Shown here piece by piece: positions 16,934 through 25,814 of a stretch of DNA of 64,000 bases (position 1 is its first letter; every line of letters starts with the position of its first letter). The notes beneath the pieces are model-generated. The model was not told where the DNA came from. It saw only the letters and a list, made by a program, of their open reading frames with translations, and did no database searches. Source of the stretch: Micromonospora echinospora (lineage in GTDB: Bacteria; Actinomycetota; Actinomycetes; Mycobacteriales; Micromonosporaceae); NCBI RefSeq assembly GCF_900091495.1, contig NZ_LT607413.1:2976001-3040000 (forward strand), read 5' to 3'. Position numbers and translations under genes: made by a program.

Positions 16934-17806
16934 ATGCGACCGTTTACCCCTTCCGGCGGGCCCGTTGTTCCCGCCGACCCGGCCGGTGGCCCTCCCGCCG
17001 GGGTGGCCGGAGCGGTGACGGATGCCGGCCGCCGTCGGTCCCGCCTCCGCGCACTGCTGGCCGTGCTGGTGGCCGGGGCGGCGGCGCTGGCCCTGCTCTG
17101 GTCCGCCACCACCTCGACCGGCCCCGGGCCGTGGGGGCGGACCGAGGGCGGCGGCGTCCCGGCCCCCGGTTCGGGCCCGTCGACCGAGCCGGACGACCGG
17201 CCCACGACCGCCCGGAGTGACCACGGCGAGCAGCGTCGAGCCGCCGACGAGGGCGGTCGTTTCCTGACGGCGGCAGGCGGGTCGCCGGTGGCCGGCACCG
17301 ACGGTCCGGTCCACCGGTACCGGGTCGACGTGGAGGCCGGCACCGGACAGGACCCGGCCGACTTCGCCGACGCGGTCGACGCGACGCTGGCCGATCCCCG
17401 CAGCTGGATCGCCTCGGGCGAACTGCGGGTGCAGCGGGTCGCCGGGTCGGAGCCGGCGGACTTCACCGTCTACCTCGCCACCGCCGCCACCTCGGAGCGG
17501 ATGTGCGCCGAGGGCGGCCTGCACACCGCCGGCTACACCTCCTGCCGGCTGCCGGGAAAGGTGATCATCAACCTGGACCGGTGGCTCACCGCGGTGCCGG
17601 ACTACGCCGCGCCGCTGGGCGTCTACCGGGCGTACGTGATCAACCACGAGGTCGGGCACGAGTTCGGCGAGCTGCACGAGGCCTGCCCCGGCCCCGGCCG
17701 TCCCGCCCCGGTCATGCAGCAGCAGACGTACGGCCTGGCCGGCTGCGTCGCCAACGCCTGGCCGTACGTCGACGGCCGCCGGTACGCCGGTGACCTCGTC
17801 CCCTGA
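16934..17806 (+). CDS. DUF3152 secreted metallopeptidase-like protein (copy 2)
   Basis: The 290-residue paralogue of the 13862 protein has a cytoplasmic N-terminus of about 35 residues, one membrane segment (LRALLAVLVAGAAALALLWSA), a Pro/Ser/Glu linker and the DUF3152 domain. The metal motif is NHEVGHEFGELHEACP, with HExxH and a following His as in copy 1, and the cysteines in YTSCRLPGK and AGCVANAWP are also kept. The ATG at 16934 follows an A/T-rich segment with the inverted repeat aatcag / ctgatt around 16893-16914. It lies upstream of moeZ, 185 bp away. The two copies differ mainly in the linker, which suggests duplication with different surface placement. Confidence 0.87.
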   Translation: MRPFTPSGGPVVPADPAGGPPAGVAGAVTDAGRRRSRLRALLAVLVAGAAALALLWSATTSTGPGPWGRTEGGGVPAPGSGPSTEPDDRPTTARSDHGEQRRAADEGGRFLTAAGGSPVAGTDGPVHRYRVDVEAGTGQDPADFADAVDATLADPRSWIASGELRVQRVAGSEPADFTVYLATAATSERMCAEGGLHTAGYTSCRLPGKVIINLDRWLTAVPDYAAPLGVYRAYVINHEVGHEFGELHEACPGPGRPAPVMQQQTYGLAGCVANAWPYVDGRRYAGDLVP

Positions 17807-17991
17807 CCCGCGTCGGCACCGCGCCGCCGCCCGGCGCGAGCTCTACGGGCGGCGGTCGTCCCGGCCGGTCGGGCGGGACCGCCGGTTATTCCCGCTCCCG
17901 CATGTCGGGCGGGTGTCCCTCCTCATGGCCGACCAGCGGCCCGGCGAGCAACAATGGCGCGGCAACCAACGCCGATCCCGGGGAGTCCACC

Positions 17992-19173
17992 GTGTCGTTG
18001 CCCCCGCTCGTCGAACCTGCCGCCGAGCTGACCGTTGACGAGATCCGCCGCTACTCGCGCCACCTGATCATCCCGGACGTCGGGGTGGAGGGGCAGAAGC
18101 GGCTGAAGAACGCCCGGGTGCTCTGTGTGGGCGCGGGCGGCCTCGGCTCGCCCGCCCTGATGTACCTCGCGGCGGCCGGCGTGGGGACGCTCGGCATCAT
18201 CGACTTCGACACGGTCGACGAGTCCAACCTCCAGCGCCAGGTCATCCACGGCCAGTCCGACGTCGGCCGGTCAAAGGCCGAGTCCGCCGCCGCCACGGTC
18301 CGCGAGATCAACCCGCTGGTCACCGTCGAGATCCACAACACCGCGCTGGACCGGGACAACGTCCGGGACATCTTCTCCCGGTACGACCTGATCGTCGACG
18401 GCACCGACAACTTCGCCACCCGGTACATGGTCAACGACGCGGCGGTGCTGCTCGGCAAGCCGTACGTCTGGGGGTCGATCTACCGCTTCGACGGCCAGGC
18501 GTCGGTGTTCTGGGCCGAGCACGGCCCCTGCTACCGCTGCCTCTACCCGGAGCCCCCGCCGCCCGGCATGGTCCCCTCCTGCGCCGAGGGTGGCGTGCTC
18601 GGCGTGCTCTGCGCGTCGATCGGCTCGATCCAGGTCAACGAGGCGATCAAGCTGCTCGCCGGCATCGGCGAGCCGCTGGTCGGCCGGCTGATGGTCTACG
18701 ACGCCCTGGAGATGAGCTACCGCAAGATCAAGGTTCGGAAGGACCCGGACTGCGTCCTCTGCGGCGAGAACCCGACCGTCACCGACCTGCTGGAGGACTA
18801 CGAGGACTTCTGCGGCGCGGTCTCGGTCGAGGCCCAGGAGGCGGTGGTCGACGCGACCATCACCGCCACCGAGCTGAAGGAGTGGCAGGACGCCGGCAAG
18901 GACGTCTTCCTGGTCGACGTCCGGGAGCCGGCCGAGTACGAGATCGTCCGCATCCCCGGGGCCACCCTGATCCCCAAGGGCGAGATCCTCTCCGGCGAGG
19001 CGCTGGCGAAGTTCCCGCAGGACCGGCAGATCGTGCTGCACTGCAAGTCCGGCGTCCGCTCCGCCGAGGCGCTCGCCGCGCTCAAGGCGGCCGGATTCTC
19101 CGACGCGGTGCACGTCCAGGGTGGCGTGCTCAGCTGGATCAAGCAGATCGATCCCTCGCTGCCCGCGTACTGA
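17992..19173 (+). CDS. moeZ: Adenylyltransferase/sulfurtransferase MoeZ
   Basis: The 393-residue protein matches MoeZ (MoeBR) length and domain order. An E1-like ThiF/MoeB domain carries VGAGGLGSPALMYLAAAGVG near residue 45, a zinc pair CYRC and CVLC, and the adenylation residues around NLQRQV. A rhodanese domain follows, with active Cys near 351 in LHCKSGVRSAEAL. MoeZ adenylates and thiocarboxylates small sulfur carrier proteins (MoaD2, CysO, ThiS-like), feeding molybdopterin, cysteine and thiamine routes. The start is set at GTG 17992 with ggggag upstream; the 30-residue extension in the frame resembles no MoeZ. A strong terminator follows at 19183. Confidence 0.95.
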   Translation: MSLPPLVEPAAELTVDEIRRYSRHLIIPDVGVEGQKRLKNARVLCVGAGGLGSPALMYLAAAGVGTLGIIDFDTVDESNLQRQVIHGQSDVGRSKAESAAATVREINPLVTVEIHNTALDRDNVRDIFSRYDLIVDGTDNFATRYMVNDAAVLLGKPYVWGSIYRFDGQASVFWAEHGPCYRCLYPEPPPPGMVPSCAEGGVLGVLCASIGSIQVNEAIKLLAGIGEPLVGRLMVYDALEMSYRKIKVRKDPDCVLCGENPTVTDLLEDYEDFCGAVSVEAQEAVVDATITATELKEWQDAGKDVFLVDVREPAEYEIVRIPGATLIPKGEILSGEALAKFPQDRQIVLHCKSGVRSAEALAALKAAGFSDAVHVQGGVLSWIKQIDPSLPAY

Positions 19174-19182
19174 TTCGTCCAC

Positions 19183-19214
19183 TTAGGGGCCCCGCCGACC
19201 GGCGGGGCCCCTAA
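19183..19214 (+). terminator. Strong terminator hairpin after moeZ
   Basis: The arms ttaggggccccgccg (19183-19197) and cggcggggcccctaa (19200-19214) are exact reverse complements, which in practice gives about 13-14 paired bases with a four-base loop. Confidence 0.85.
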
Positions 19215-19310
19215 CACGTCCGCCCCCGGTTCGCGTACCCCCGCCAGCTGGGGTTTCGTCGGCCGAGCTACCGAGGCGCGGAACCGGCCGGCGTCGGTAG
19301 CGTCGTCGTC

Positions 19311-20132
19311 GTGGTCGATCTGGACGGTGCTATCGGCTTCGTCGTGGCGCACGGTGACGCGGTGGAGCGTGCGCGACTCAGCTGGCTCCGCGCCGGCACG
19401 CCGCCTCCGCCGGAGATCCTCGACCTGGCCGAGGTGGGGCGGACGCGCGACGGCGGCTGGCCGGCGATGTGGGCGGGTGAGGTCACCTCGGTGGACGCGA
19501 CCTGCTTCCGCCTCGGCGAGCTGGACGACCTCGGCGCGCTCGACCGTCCGGCCGCCCGGACGGCGCTGGACTGGCTCGCCTCCCGCCAGCAGCCCGACGG
19601 CTGCTGGGAGGAGGACGTAGCGCTGGCCGACAGCGCCCCGGCCTGGGCGCTTCCCGGGGACCCGGAGGCGCGGCTCTTCCTCACCGCGAACGCCGCCTTC
19701 CGGCTCAGCGTCGCCGGCCGCGACGCCCGGTCCGCCGGCCCGCTCGACGACCGGGTGGGCGGGGCGTACGCCGGTGTCGTGCACGCCGCCGCCCGCGCCC
19801 TGGCCGACGCCCTCCGCCCCGACGGCACCTGGCCGTCGTACCTGCCGGTGGGCTGGCTGAGCGCCGCCGTGCTGCACCTCCAGCAGATGTACGACGAGGC
19901 GGCGCGGATCCGGGCGGTGCTCGACGAGCGGATGCGTGACATGTCCTCGGCCGACGCGGCCTGGCTGGCGGCGACCCTGCGCCGGGTGGACGTGCCGGCG
20001 GCGGAGTGGACGCTGGTGGCCGCCCGCCACCGGCTCGCCAGCACACAACGCACCGACGGCGGCTGGAGCAGCGACGACGGCCACCAGTTCGACGTGCACA
20101 CCACCCTCGCGGTGATCCGCGCCTTCCGCTGA
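19311..20132 (+). CDS. Prenyltransferase/squalene-cyclase-repeat protein
   Basis: The 273-residue protein starts at GTG 19311. It has repeated QW-like segments of the terpene-cyclase alpha-toroid: ALDWLASRQQPDGCWEED, LRPDGTWPSYLPVGWLSAAVLHL and RLASTQRTDGGWSSDDG. It is much shorter than true squalene-hopene cyclases (about 600 residues) and lacks the DxDD motif, so it is probably not a cyclase itself. Similar short toroid proteins are common in actinobacteria with unknown role. It lies alone between the moeZ terminator and a convergent O-methyltransferase gene. Confidence 0.75.
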   Translation: MVDLDGAIGFVVAHGDAVERARLSWLRAGTPPPPEILDLAEVGRTRDGGWPAMWAGEVTSVDATCFRLGELDDLGALDRPAARTALDWLASRQQPDGCWEEDVALADSAPAWALPGDPEARLFLTANAAFRLSVAGRDARSAGPLDDRVGGAYAGVVHAAARALADALRPDGTWPSYLPVGWLSAAVLHLQQMYDEAARIRAVLDERMRDMSSADAAWLAATLRRVDVPAAEWTLVAARHRLASTQRTDGGWSSDDGHQFDVHTTLAVIRAFR

Positions 20133-20146
20133 ACCCGGTTTGCCGA

Positions 20147-20198
20147 TGAGCAGGGGCTCCCTGTTACGCACCAGGCGGTAACAGGGGACCCCTGCTCA
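20147..20198. repeat. Hairpin repeat family, copy A (bidirectional terminator)
   Basis: The arms (20147-20167 and 20178-20198) each span 21 bases and pair except for two adjacent mismatches, around a 10-nt loop gcaccaggcg. The 3' arm contains GTAACAGGGG-a-CCCCTGCT. The same core occurs at 22776 and 55727. It lies between the convergent cyclase-like and O-methyltransferase genes. Confidence 0.85.
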
Positions 20199-20217
20199 CA
20201 CCCCGGACGCGACCGGC

Positions 20218-21234
20218 TCAGGGGCGGCGGGCCACCACCGCCCCGTTGGCCCCCGGCGCGTCGAACGTGATCGTCCGTACGTCGGTGAAGCCGGCGTCGG
20301 TCAGCCAGGCGGTGTACTCGGCGCCGGAGTAGTTCCGGCCGCCCTCGGTCTCGACCAGCATGGTCATGCCCATCAGGGCCGCTGCCGGCGGACCGGTGCG
20401 TTCGTCGTTGAGCAGCAGCTCGCAGATCACGATCGCGCCGCCGGAGGGGAGCGCGTCGTGGCACTTGGCCAGGATCGACCGGTTCTGCGCCTCGTCCCAG
20501 TCGTGCAGGATCATGCTCAGCAGGATCACGTCGTGGCCGGTCGGCAGCGCCCGGTCGGTGAGGAAGTTGCCGCTGGCCGTGCCGATCCGGTCGGCGAGTC
20601 CGACGGCGTCGACCTTCGCCTCCGCCTTGGCCGTGACGTGCGGCAGGTCGAAGACGGTGGCCCGCAGTTCCGGGTACTGCCGGCACAGCTCGATCGGGAA
20701 GGCCCCGGCCCCGCCGCCGACGTCGAGCAGCCGCCGGTGCGCGCCGAAGTCGTACGTCTCACCGAGCGCCCGTGCGGTGAAGGCCGAGGTGGAGTACATC
20801 GCCTCCCAGAACAGCGCCAGCATCTCCGGGTCGGCGGTGGTGAACAGCGACTCCTGCGTCTCCGGGTCCCAGGTCAGCGGCCGGTCGGTGCGCAGCGCCT
20901 CGCCGAGCCGGTGGTAGGGCAGGTAGGTGCGCTCGTCGCAGTAGCGCACCTGGCCGCCGAAGTAGTGCGGCCGACCCGGGACGAGGAACTCCTCGGCCAG
21001 CGCGGTGTTGCGGTAGCCGTCGCCGGCCCGTTCCAGCAGACCGAGGGAGGCGCACGCGGAGAGCAGCAGGTCCGCCGGCCGTTCGGGAAGCTCGAACTCC
21101 TTCTCGGCGTCCTGCCGGGTGACCACCCGCCCTCCGGCGAGCCGCCCGAACAGGTCGAGTTCGACGGCGGCGGCGAGGGTCTTGAAGGCCCAGTAACCGG
21201 ACACGAGTTGCATGAGGGGAGTGGGGGTGATCAT
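20218..21234 (-). CDS. SAM-dependent O-methyltransferase (hydroxyneurosporene/ASMT-type)
   Basis: The 338-residue protein has the two-domain layout of class II small-molecule O-methyltransferases. An N-terminal winged-helix dimerisation domain (MQLVSGYWAFKTLAAAVELDLFGRL) is followed by a Rossmann domain. Motif I is LLDVGGGAGAFPIELC near 170, then ATVFDLPHV, and the catalytic-base region is LLSMILHDWDEAQN (His-Asp-Trp). Such enzymes methylate phenolic or polyketide hydroxyls. No biosynthetic cluster is around it, so the substrate is unknown. The ATG at 21234 has no clear ribosome site, and the sequence atgatcac is repeated 16 bases upstream. Confidence 0.9.
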   Translation of the reverse strand: MITPTPLMQLVSGYWAFKTLAAAVELDLFGRLAGGRVVTRQDAEKEFELPERPADLLLSACASLGLLERAGDGYRNTALAEEFLVPGRPHYFGGQVRYCDERTYLPYHRLGEALRTDRPLTWDPETQESLFTTADPEMLALFWEAMYSTSAFTARALGETYDFGAHRRLLDVGGGAGAFPIELCRQYPELRATVFDLPHVTAKAEAKVDAVGLADRIGTASGNFLTDRALPTGHDVILLSMILHDWDEAQNRSILAKCHDALPSGGAIVICELLLNDERTGPPAAALMGMTMLVETEGGRNYSGAEYTAWLTDAGFTDVRTITFDAPGANGAVVARRP

Positions 21235-21466
21235 GAAGACATGTGATCATTTTTCCCCGTGGTTGGGTGTCGGCAATCCGATAGTCCGTCTCGGCGTGTC
21301 AACTGGCCGGACACGCTCGGTGAGGTCGGTGTCGCCCCTGAGGCCCTGCTCCCTGCGTCTCGGCCCGCCGCCGCTCCGCTCGCCGGTCCGCCTCGGCCGC
21401 GTTGGTCCGCTCCCGGCCGCGTCGGTCCGTCTCGGCCTCGTCGGTCGGGACCGGGTGTCGGCTGGT

Positions 21467-21503
21467 CCCGGTCGGGCCGGCGCACCCGCCGAACCCGACC
21501 GGG
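21467..21503 (-). terminator. Hairpin after proA
   Basis: cccggtcggg (21467-21476) pairs with cccgaccggg (21494-21503) over 10 bp. It lies 8 bp past the proA stop codon. The rest of the 276-bp gap to the O-methyltransferase is low-complexity, with imperfect copies of cggccgcgtcggtccgtct. Confidence 0.6.
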
Positions 21504-21510
21504 AACGCGG

Positions 21511-22755
21511 TCAGCCGCGCAGGTGGCCGTCGCCGGTGACCACGTACTTCGTGCTGGTCAGCTCGGGCAGGCCCATCGGCCCCCGGGCGTGCAGCTTCTG
21601 GGTCGAGATGCCGATCTCCGCGCCGAAGCCGAACTCGCCGCCGTCGGTGAACCGGGTCGAGGCGTTCACCATCACCGCCGCCGAGTCCACCCGGGCCACG
21701 AACTCCCGGGCCGCGCTCTGCGAGTCGGTGACGATCGCCTCGGTGTGGCCGCTGCCGTACCGCCGGATGTGCGAGACCGCCGCGTCCAGCGAGTCGACGA
21801 CGGCGGCCGAGATGTCCGCCGACAGGTACTCGGTGGCGAAATCCTCGTCGGTGGCGGGCACCACCGAGGCCGAGTACGCGGCCACCCGCGCGTCACCGTG
21901 CACGGTCACCCCGGCCTCGGCGAAGGCGGCCAGCATCGGCGGCAGGAACGCGTCCGCGACGTCGGCATGCACCAACAGCGACTCGGCGGTGTTGCAGGTG
22001 GAGAGGCGCTGCGTCTTGGCGTTCAGGGTGATCGCCACCGCCTTCGCCAGGTCGGCGGCGGCGTCCACGTAGACGTGGCAGTTGCCCACCCCGGTCTCGA
22101 TCACCGGCACGGTCGACTCCTCGACCACCGTCCGGATCAGCGACGCCCCGCCGCGCGGAATCAGCACGTCCACCAGGCCCCGGGCCCGCATCAGCTCCTT
22201 GACCGAGTCGCGTGAGGTGGCGTCGAGCAACTGCACCGCGTCCGCCGGCAGCCCGGCCGAGGCGACCGCGTCGCGCAGCACCGCCACCAGCGCCGCGTTC
22301 GAGTGGGCCGCCGAGGACGACCCGCGCAGCAGCGCCGCGTTGCCGGACTTCAGGCAGATCCCGGCGGCGTCGACCGTTACGTTCGGGCGGGCCTCGTAGA
22401 TGATCCCGACCACCCCGAACGGCACCCGGATCTGCCGCAGCTCCAACCCGTTCGGCAGCGTCGAGCCGCGCACCACCTCACCGACCGGGTCGGGCAGCGC
22501 CGCCATCTGCCGCAGCGCGTCGGCGATCCCGGCCACCCGTCCCGCGTCCAGCGCCAGCCGGTCCAGCACGGCCGCGCTCAACCCGGCCTCGCGCCCGGAC
22601 GCCAGGTCCGCCGCGTTCGCGGTCAGGATCTCCGGCGTACGCGCCACCAGCGCGTCGGCCATCGCGTGCAGGGCGGCGTCCTTCGCGGTCCGCGTCGCCA
22701 CGGCCAACGCCCCCGCCGCCTCCCGCGCCCGACGGGCCTGCTCGGTAACGCTCAT
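21511..22755 (-). CDS. proA: Gamma-glutamyl phosphate reductase (glutamate-5-semialdehyde dehydrogenase)
   Basis: The 414-residue protein matches ProA over its full length. The NADPH-binding region is [35 protein letters not shown], the catalytic cysteine is in [17 protein letters not shown], and the C-terminal ends [21 protein letters not shown]. It reduces gamma-glutamyl phosphate to glutamate semialdehyde, the second step of proline synthesis. The ATG 22755 is preceded by ggaaggtgagag. It lies downstream of proB on the same strand, separated by a 91-bp gap holding a hairpin repeat (copy B) that could reduce read-through. Confidence 0.97.
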   Translation of the reverse strand: MSVTEQARRAREAAGALAVATRTAKDAALHAMADALVARTPEILTANAADLASGREAGLSAAVLDRLALDAGRVAGIADALRQMAALPDPVGEVVRGSTLPNGLELRQIRVPFGVVGIIYEARPNVTVDAAGICLKSGNAALLRGSSSAAHSNAALVAVLRDAVASAGLPADAVQLLDATSRDSVKELMRARGLVDVLIPRGGASLIRTVVEESTVPVIETGVGNCHVYVDAAADLAKAVAITLNAKTQRLSTCNTAESLLVHADVADAFLPPMLAAFAEAGVTVHGDARVAAYSASVVPATDEDFATEYLSADISAAVVDSLDAAVSHIRRYGSGHTEAIVTDSQSAAREFVARVDSAAVMVNASTRFTDGGEFGFGAEIGISTQKLHARGPMGLPELTSTKYVVTGDGHLRG

Positions 22756-22775
22756 CTCTCACCTTCCCTGTTAGG

Positions 22776-22817
22776 AAGGGCCCCCTGTTACCGCCTTTTG
22801 CGTAGCAGGGGACCCCT
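22776..22817. repeat. Hairpin repeat family, copy B, between proB and proA
   Basis: The arms aagggccccctgttac (22776-22791) and gtagcaggggacccct (22802-22817) pair with a few mismatches around the 10-base loop cgccttttgc. Reverse-complemented, it reads ctacgcaaaaggcggtaacaggg, matching copy A (ttacgcaccaggcggtaacaggg). It may act as an attenuator inside the proBA transcript. Confidence 0.8.
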
Positions 22818-22846
22818 GCAACCACCTGAACCCGGCGCACCCGCCG

Positions 22847-23956
22847 TCACAGCAGCACCAGGTCGTCGCGGTGGACCACTTCACGTTCGTACGCCGGACC
22901 GAGCGCCGCGGCGAGTTCGGAGGTGGAGCGTCCGAGCAGGCCGGGCAGCTCCACCGCGTCGTAGTTGACCAGCCCCCGGGCGACCGGCGCGCCCCCGGAG
23001 TCGACCAGGTCCACCGGATCTCCGGCGGTGAACGCGCCGTCGACGGCGGTGATCCCGGCCGGGAGGAGGGACTTGCGCCGGCCCACCACGGCCTGGACCG
23101 CACCCGGGTCGAGATGCAGGCGGCCCCGCGGGGAGGTGGCGTGGGCGAGCCAGAAGAGCCGGGCGGTGGGCCGTTGGCGTACCGGGTGGAAGAAGGTGCC
23201 CACCGGCTCGCCGGCCAGCGCGGCGGCGGCCAGCGGCGCGGCGGTGAGCACCACCGGGATGCCGAAACCGGTGGCGATCCGGGCCGCCTCGACCTTGGTC
23301 ACCATGCCGCCGGTGCCCACCCCGGCCCGGCCCGCCCCGCCGATCTCCACCCCGGCGAGGTCCCCCTCGCCGTGGACCTCGGTGATCCGGGTGGAGTCGG
23401 GTCGGCGCGGGTCGCCGGTCCAGAGCGCGTCGACGTCGGAGAGGAGCACCAGCAGGTCGGCGTGGACCAGCGCGGCCACCAGCGCGGCGAGCCGGTCGTT
23501 GTCGCCGAACCTGATCTCCTCGGTGGCCACCGTGTCGTTCTCGTTGACGATCGGCACCGCCCGCAGGTCGAGCAGCTTGCGCAGGGTCCGGTACGCGTTG
23601 CGGTAGTGCGCCCGCCGGGTGACGTCGTCGACGGTGAGCAGCACCTGCCCGACGGTCAGCCCGTGCCGGGCGAAGCTGGTCGCGTACCGGCCGATCAGCA
23701 GGCCCTGCCCGACGCTCGCGGCGGCCTGCTGGGTGGCCAGGTCGCGGGGGCGGCGGGGCAGGCCGAGTGGGGCGAGCCCGGCGGCGATCGCGCCGGAGGA
23801 GACCAGGACCACCTCCCGTCCGTGCCCGGCCCACCCGGCGAGGGCGTCCACCAGGGCCGTCACGCGTGCCTCGTCCAGCCCCCCGTCGGCGGTGGTCAGG
23901 GAGGAGGAGCCGATCTTGACGACGACGCGTCGGGCTGAGGTGACTGCTTCGCGCAC
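22847..23956 (-). CDS. proB: Glutamate 5-kinase
   Basis: The 369-residue protein starts at GTG. The amino-acid-kinase domain begins RRVVVKIGSSSLTT and contains VLLTVDDVTRRAHYRNAYRTL, PIVNENDTVATEEIRFGDNDRLAALVA (substrate and nucleotide site) and GTGGMVTKVEAARIA. The C-terminal PUA domain (about 280-369) includes GRLHLDPGAVQAVVGRRKSLLPAGI. It phosphorylates glutamate, the committed and proline-inhibited step. It lies upstream of proA; the PUA domain is typical of full-length bacterial ProB. Confidence 0.96.
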   Translation of the reverse strand: MREAVTSARRVVVKIGSSSLTTADGGLDEARVTALVDALAGWAGHGREVVLVSSGAIAAGLAPLGLPRRPRDLATQQAAASVGQGLLIGRYATSFARHGLTVGQVLLTVDDVTRRAHYRNAYRTLRKLLDLRAVPIVNENDTVATEEIRFGDNDRLAALVAALVHADLLVLLSDVDALWTGDPRRPDSTRITEVHGEGDLAGVEIGGAGRAGVGTGGMVTKVEAARIATGFGIPVVLTAAPLAAAALAGEPVGTFFHPVRQRPTARLFWLAHATSPRGRLHLDPGAVQAVVGRRKSLLPAGITAVDGAFTAGDPVDLVDSGGAPVARGLVNYDAVELPGLLGRSTSELAAALGPAYEREVVHRDDLVLL

Positions 23957-24017
23957 CCGCCCATTCTGCGTGGTCGGTCCTGCTCAGCCCGCCGCCGTTC
24001 CCATATCGTGGCTGCCC

Positions 24018-24326
24018 ATGACACCCGAGGAGTACGTCGAGGCGGTGCTGGATCTGGTAGAGCGGATCCCGCCGGGGCGGGTGATGTCGTACGGCGGGGT
24101 CGCCGACGCGTTGGCGGAACGCAGCGGACGCGCCTCGGCCCGACTGGTCGGATCGATCATGGCCCGCCACGGCGGAGGGGTGCCCTGGCACCGGGTCGTC
24201 AACGCGGCGGGCCGCCTCCCGCCCGGTCACGAGCGGGAGGCGCGGGCCCGGCTGCGCGCCGAGGGCACCCCGCTGCGCGGCGACCGGGTGGACATCACCA
24301 CCGCCGCCTGGCAGCCGGAGGAATGA
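24018..24326 (+). CDS. Alkyltransferase-like protein (ATL, MGMT family)
   Basis: The 102-residue protein is made of the MGMT DNA-binding domain alone. It contains RIPPGRVMSYGGVADAL (recognition helix region with the intercalating Arg segment SARLVGSIMA) and GGVPWHRVVNAAGRLPPG. The active-site motif PCHRV of true alkylguanine transferases is PWHRV here, with Trp near residue 57. This marks ATL proteins, which bind O6-alkylguanine and recruit nucleotide excision repair instead of transferring the alkyl group. The start is the ATG giving MTPEEYVEAV; the open frame upstream overlaps the divergent proB gene. It is followed 57 bp later by an MFS gene. Confidence 0.92.
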   Translation: MTPEEYVEAVLDLVERIPPGRVMSYGGVADALAERSGRASARLVGSIMARHGGGVPWHRVVNAAGRLPPGHEREARARLRAEGTPLRGDRVDITTAAWQPEE

Positions 24327-24383
24327 GCGCCGCCCGCACCCGAGGACGTGACGATAGACACAATGTGAGTACCATTCGGCTCC

Positions 24384-25814
24384 ATGGACGCGCCGTCGGC
24401 TGAGCTGCCCCGTCGGGTGCACCTCGGCTATGCCCTCGGCTCCCTGGCGACCGGGGCCTTCGGCACGGTGCCGGGGTTGCTGCTGCTGCCGTACCTCACC
24501 GACACCCTGGGCGTCGCGGCCGGCGTGGCCGCCCTGCTGGTGCTCCTGCCCAAGGCGTGGGACGTGCTGGTGAACCCGGTCGCCGGACGCATCTCCGACC
24601 GGACCCGGTCCCGCTGGGGCGCGCGCCGGCCGTACCTCCTCCTCGCCGGGATCGCCCTCGCGGTGCTGTTCGCCGCGATCTTCGCCGCGCCGCTCGGCAC
24701 CGGCCCGGCCGCCGCGGTGTACGTCGCGGTCGCCTTCCTGGCCACCGCGACCGCGTTCGCCTTCTTCCAGGTGCCGTACGTGGCGATGCCGGCCGAGCTG
24801 ACCGGCGACTACGCCGAGCGGACCCGGCTGATGAGCTGGCGGATCGCCGTCCTGGCGGTGGCCATCCTGGTCTCCGGCGCGGTCGCGCCGCTGGTGGTCA
24901 CCGCCGGCGGGGACGGCGTTCCCGGGCACCGCTGGATGGGGGTGTTCGTGGCGGCCCTGATCGTGACGGGTGCGCTCGGCGCGTTCCTCGGCACCCGTGG
25001 CGCCCCGGCCGGCGAGGTCGGGGAGAGCGAGCCGACCCTGCGCGCGCAGCTCGCCGTCGCCGGCCGCAACCGCCCGTTCCGGTTGCTGCTGATCTGCTTC
25101 GTGGTGCAGTCGGCCGGGGTGGCGACCATCCTCGCCGGGGTCAACTACTTCGCCGACCAGATCCTGGTCGACCCGGAGACCGGACCGACCCTGCTGTTCG
25201 CGTGCTTCGTCGGCCCCGCCCTGCTGGTCATGCCGATCTGGACCCGGGTCGGCGCGCGGGTGGGCAAACGTGCGGCGCTGGTCGCCGCGTCGGTGCTCTT
25301 CGCGGCCGGCGCGCTGGCGCTCGCCGCCGCGCCGGTGCTTCCCCCGGCCGTGGTCTACCCGCTGGTCGCGGCGATCGGGTGCGGCTACGCCGGGCAGCAG
25401 GTCTTCGCGCTGGCCATGCTCCCCGACTGCATCGCGTACGACACCGCACGCACCGGCCGCCGCCAGGCGGGCGTGTTCACCGGGCTCTGGACGGCGGGGG
25501 AGACCTTCGGTCTGGCTCTCGGCCCCGGCATCTTCGGGCTGGTGCTCCAGCTCTCCGGGTACGTCTCCTCGGCGACCGGCTCGGCGGCGGCCCAGTCCGA
25601 CACCGCCCGCCTCGGCGTGCTGCTCGGCTTCACCGTGCTGCCCGCGCTGCTGGTCGGCCCGGCCGTGCTGCTGCTGCGCCGCTACGACCTGACCGCCGAG
25701 CGGCTCGCCGCCGCCGAGCAGAACGCCGAGCAGGCCATCGCCGAGGAGGCCACGGGCCGGGCCGCCACCGAGCGGACCGCCGACCGCGTACAGAAGGGGA
25801 GCGCCAGCCGATGA
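24384..25814 (+). CDS. MFS transporter of the GPH/MFSD2-like (MFS_2) family
   Basis: The 476-residue protein has about 12 membrane segments. Family features are GYALGSLATGAFGTVPGLLLLPYLTDTLGV at the start, KAWDVLVNPVAGRISDRTRSRWGARRPYLL (loop 2-3 signature with D and RWGxRRP) and VPYVAMPAELTGDYAERTRLMSWR. GPH-type carriers use Na+ or H+ to import sugars; the animal MFSD2 relatives carry lysolipids. Its stop overlaps the ATG of a PLP enzyme related to sphingosine-phosphate lyase (ATGA). The overlap shows tight coupling and suggests that carrier and enzyme share a substrate. The C-terminal 40 residues are charged and cytoplasmic. Confidence 0.9.
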   Translation: MDAPSAELPRRVHLGYALGSLATGAFGTVPGLLLLPYLTDTLGVAAGVAALLVLLPKAWDVLVNPVAGRISDRTRSRWGARRPYLLLAGIALAVLFAAIFAAPLGTGPAAAVYVAVAFLATATAFAFFQVPYVAMPAELTGDYAERTRLMSWRIAVLAVAILVSGAVAPLVVTAGGDGVPGHRWMGVFVAALIVTGALGAFLGTRGAPAGEVGESEPTLRAQLAVAGRNRPFRLLLICFVVQSAGVATILAGVNYFADQILVDPETGPTLLFACFVGPALLVMPIWTRVGARVGKRAALVAASVLFAAGALALAAAPVLPPAVVYPLVAAIGCGYAGQQVFALAMLPDCIAYDTARTGRRQAGVFTGLWTAGETFGLALGPGIFGLVLQLSGYVSSATGSAAAQSDTARLGVLLGFTVLPALLVGPAVLLLRRYDLTAERLAAAEQNAEQAIAEEATGRAATERTADRVQKGSASR

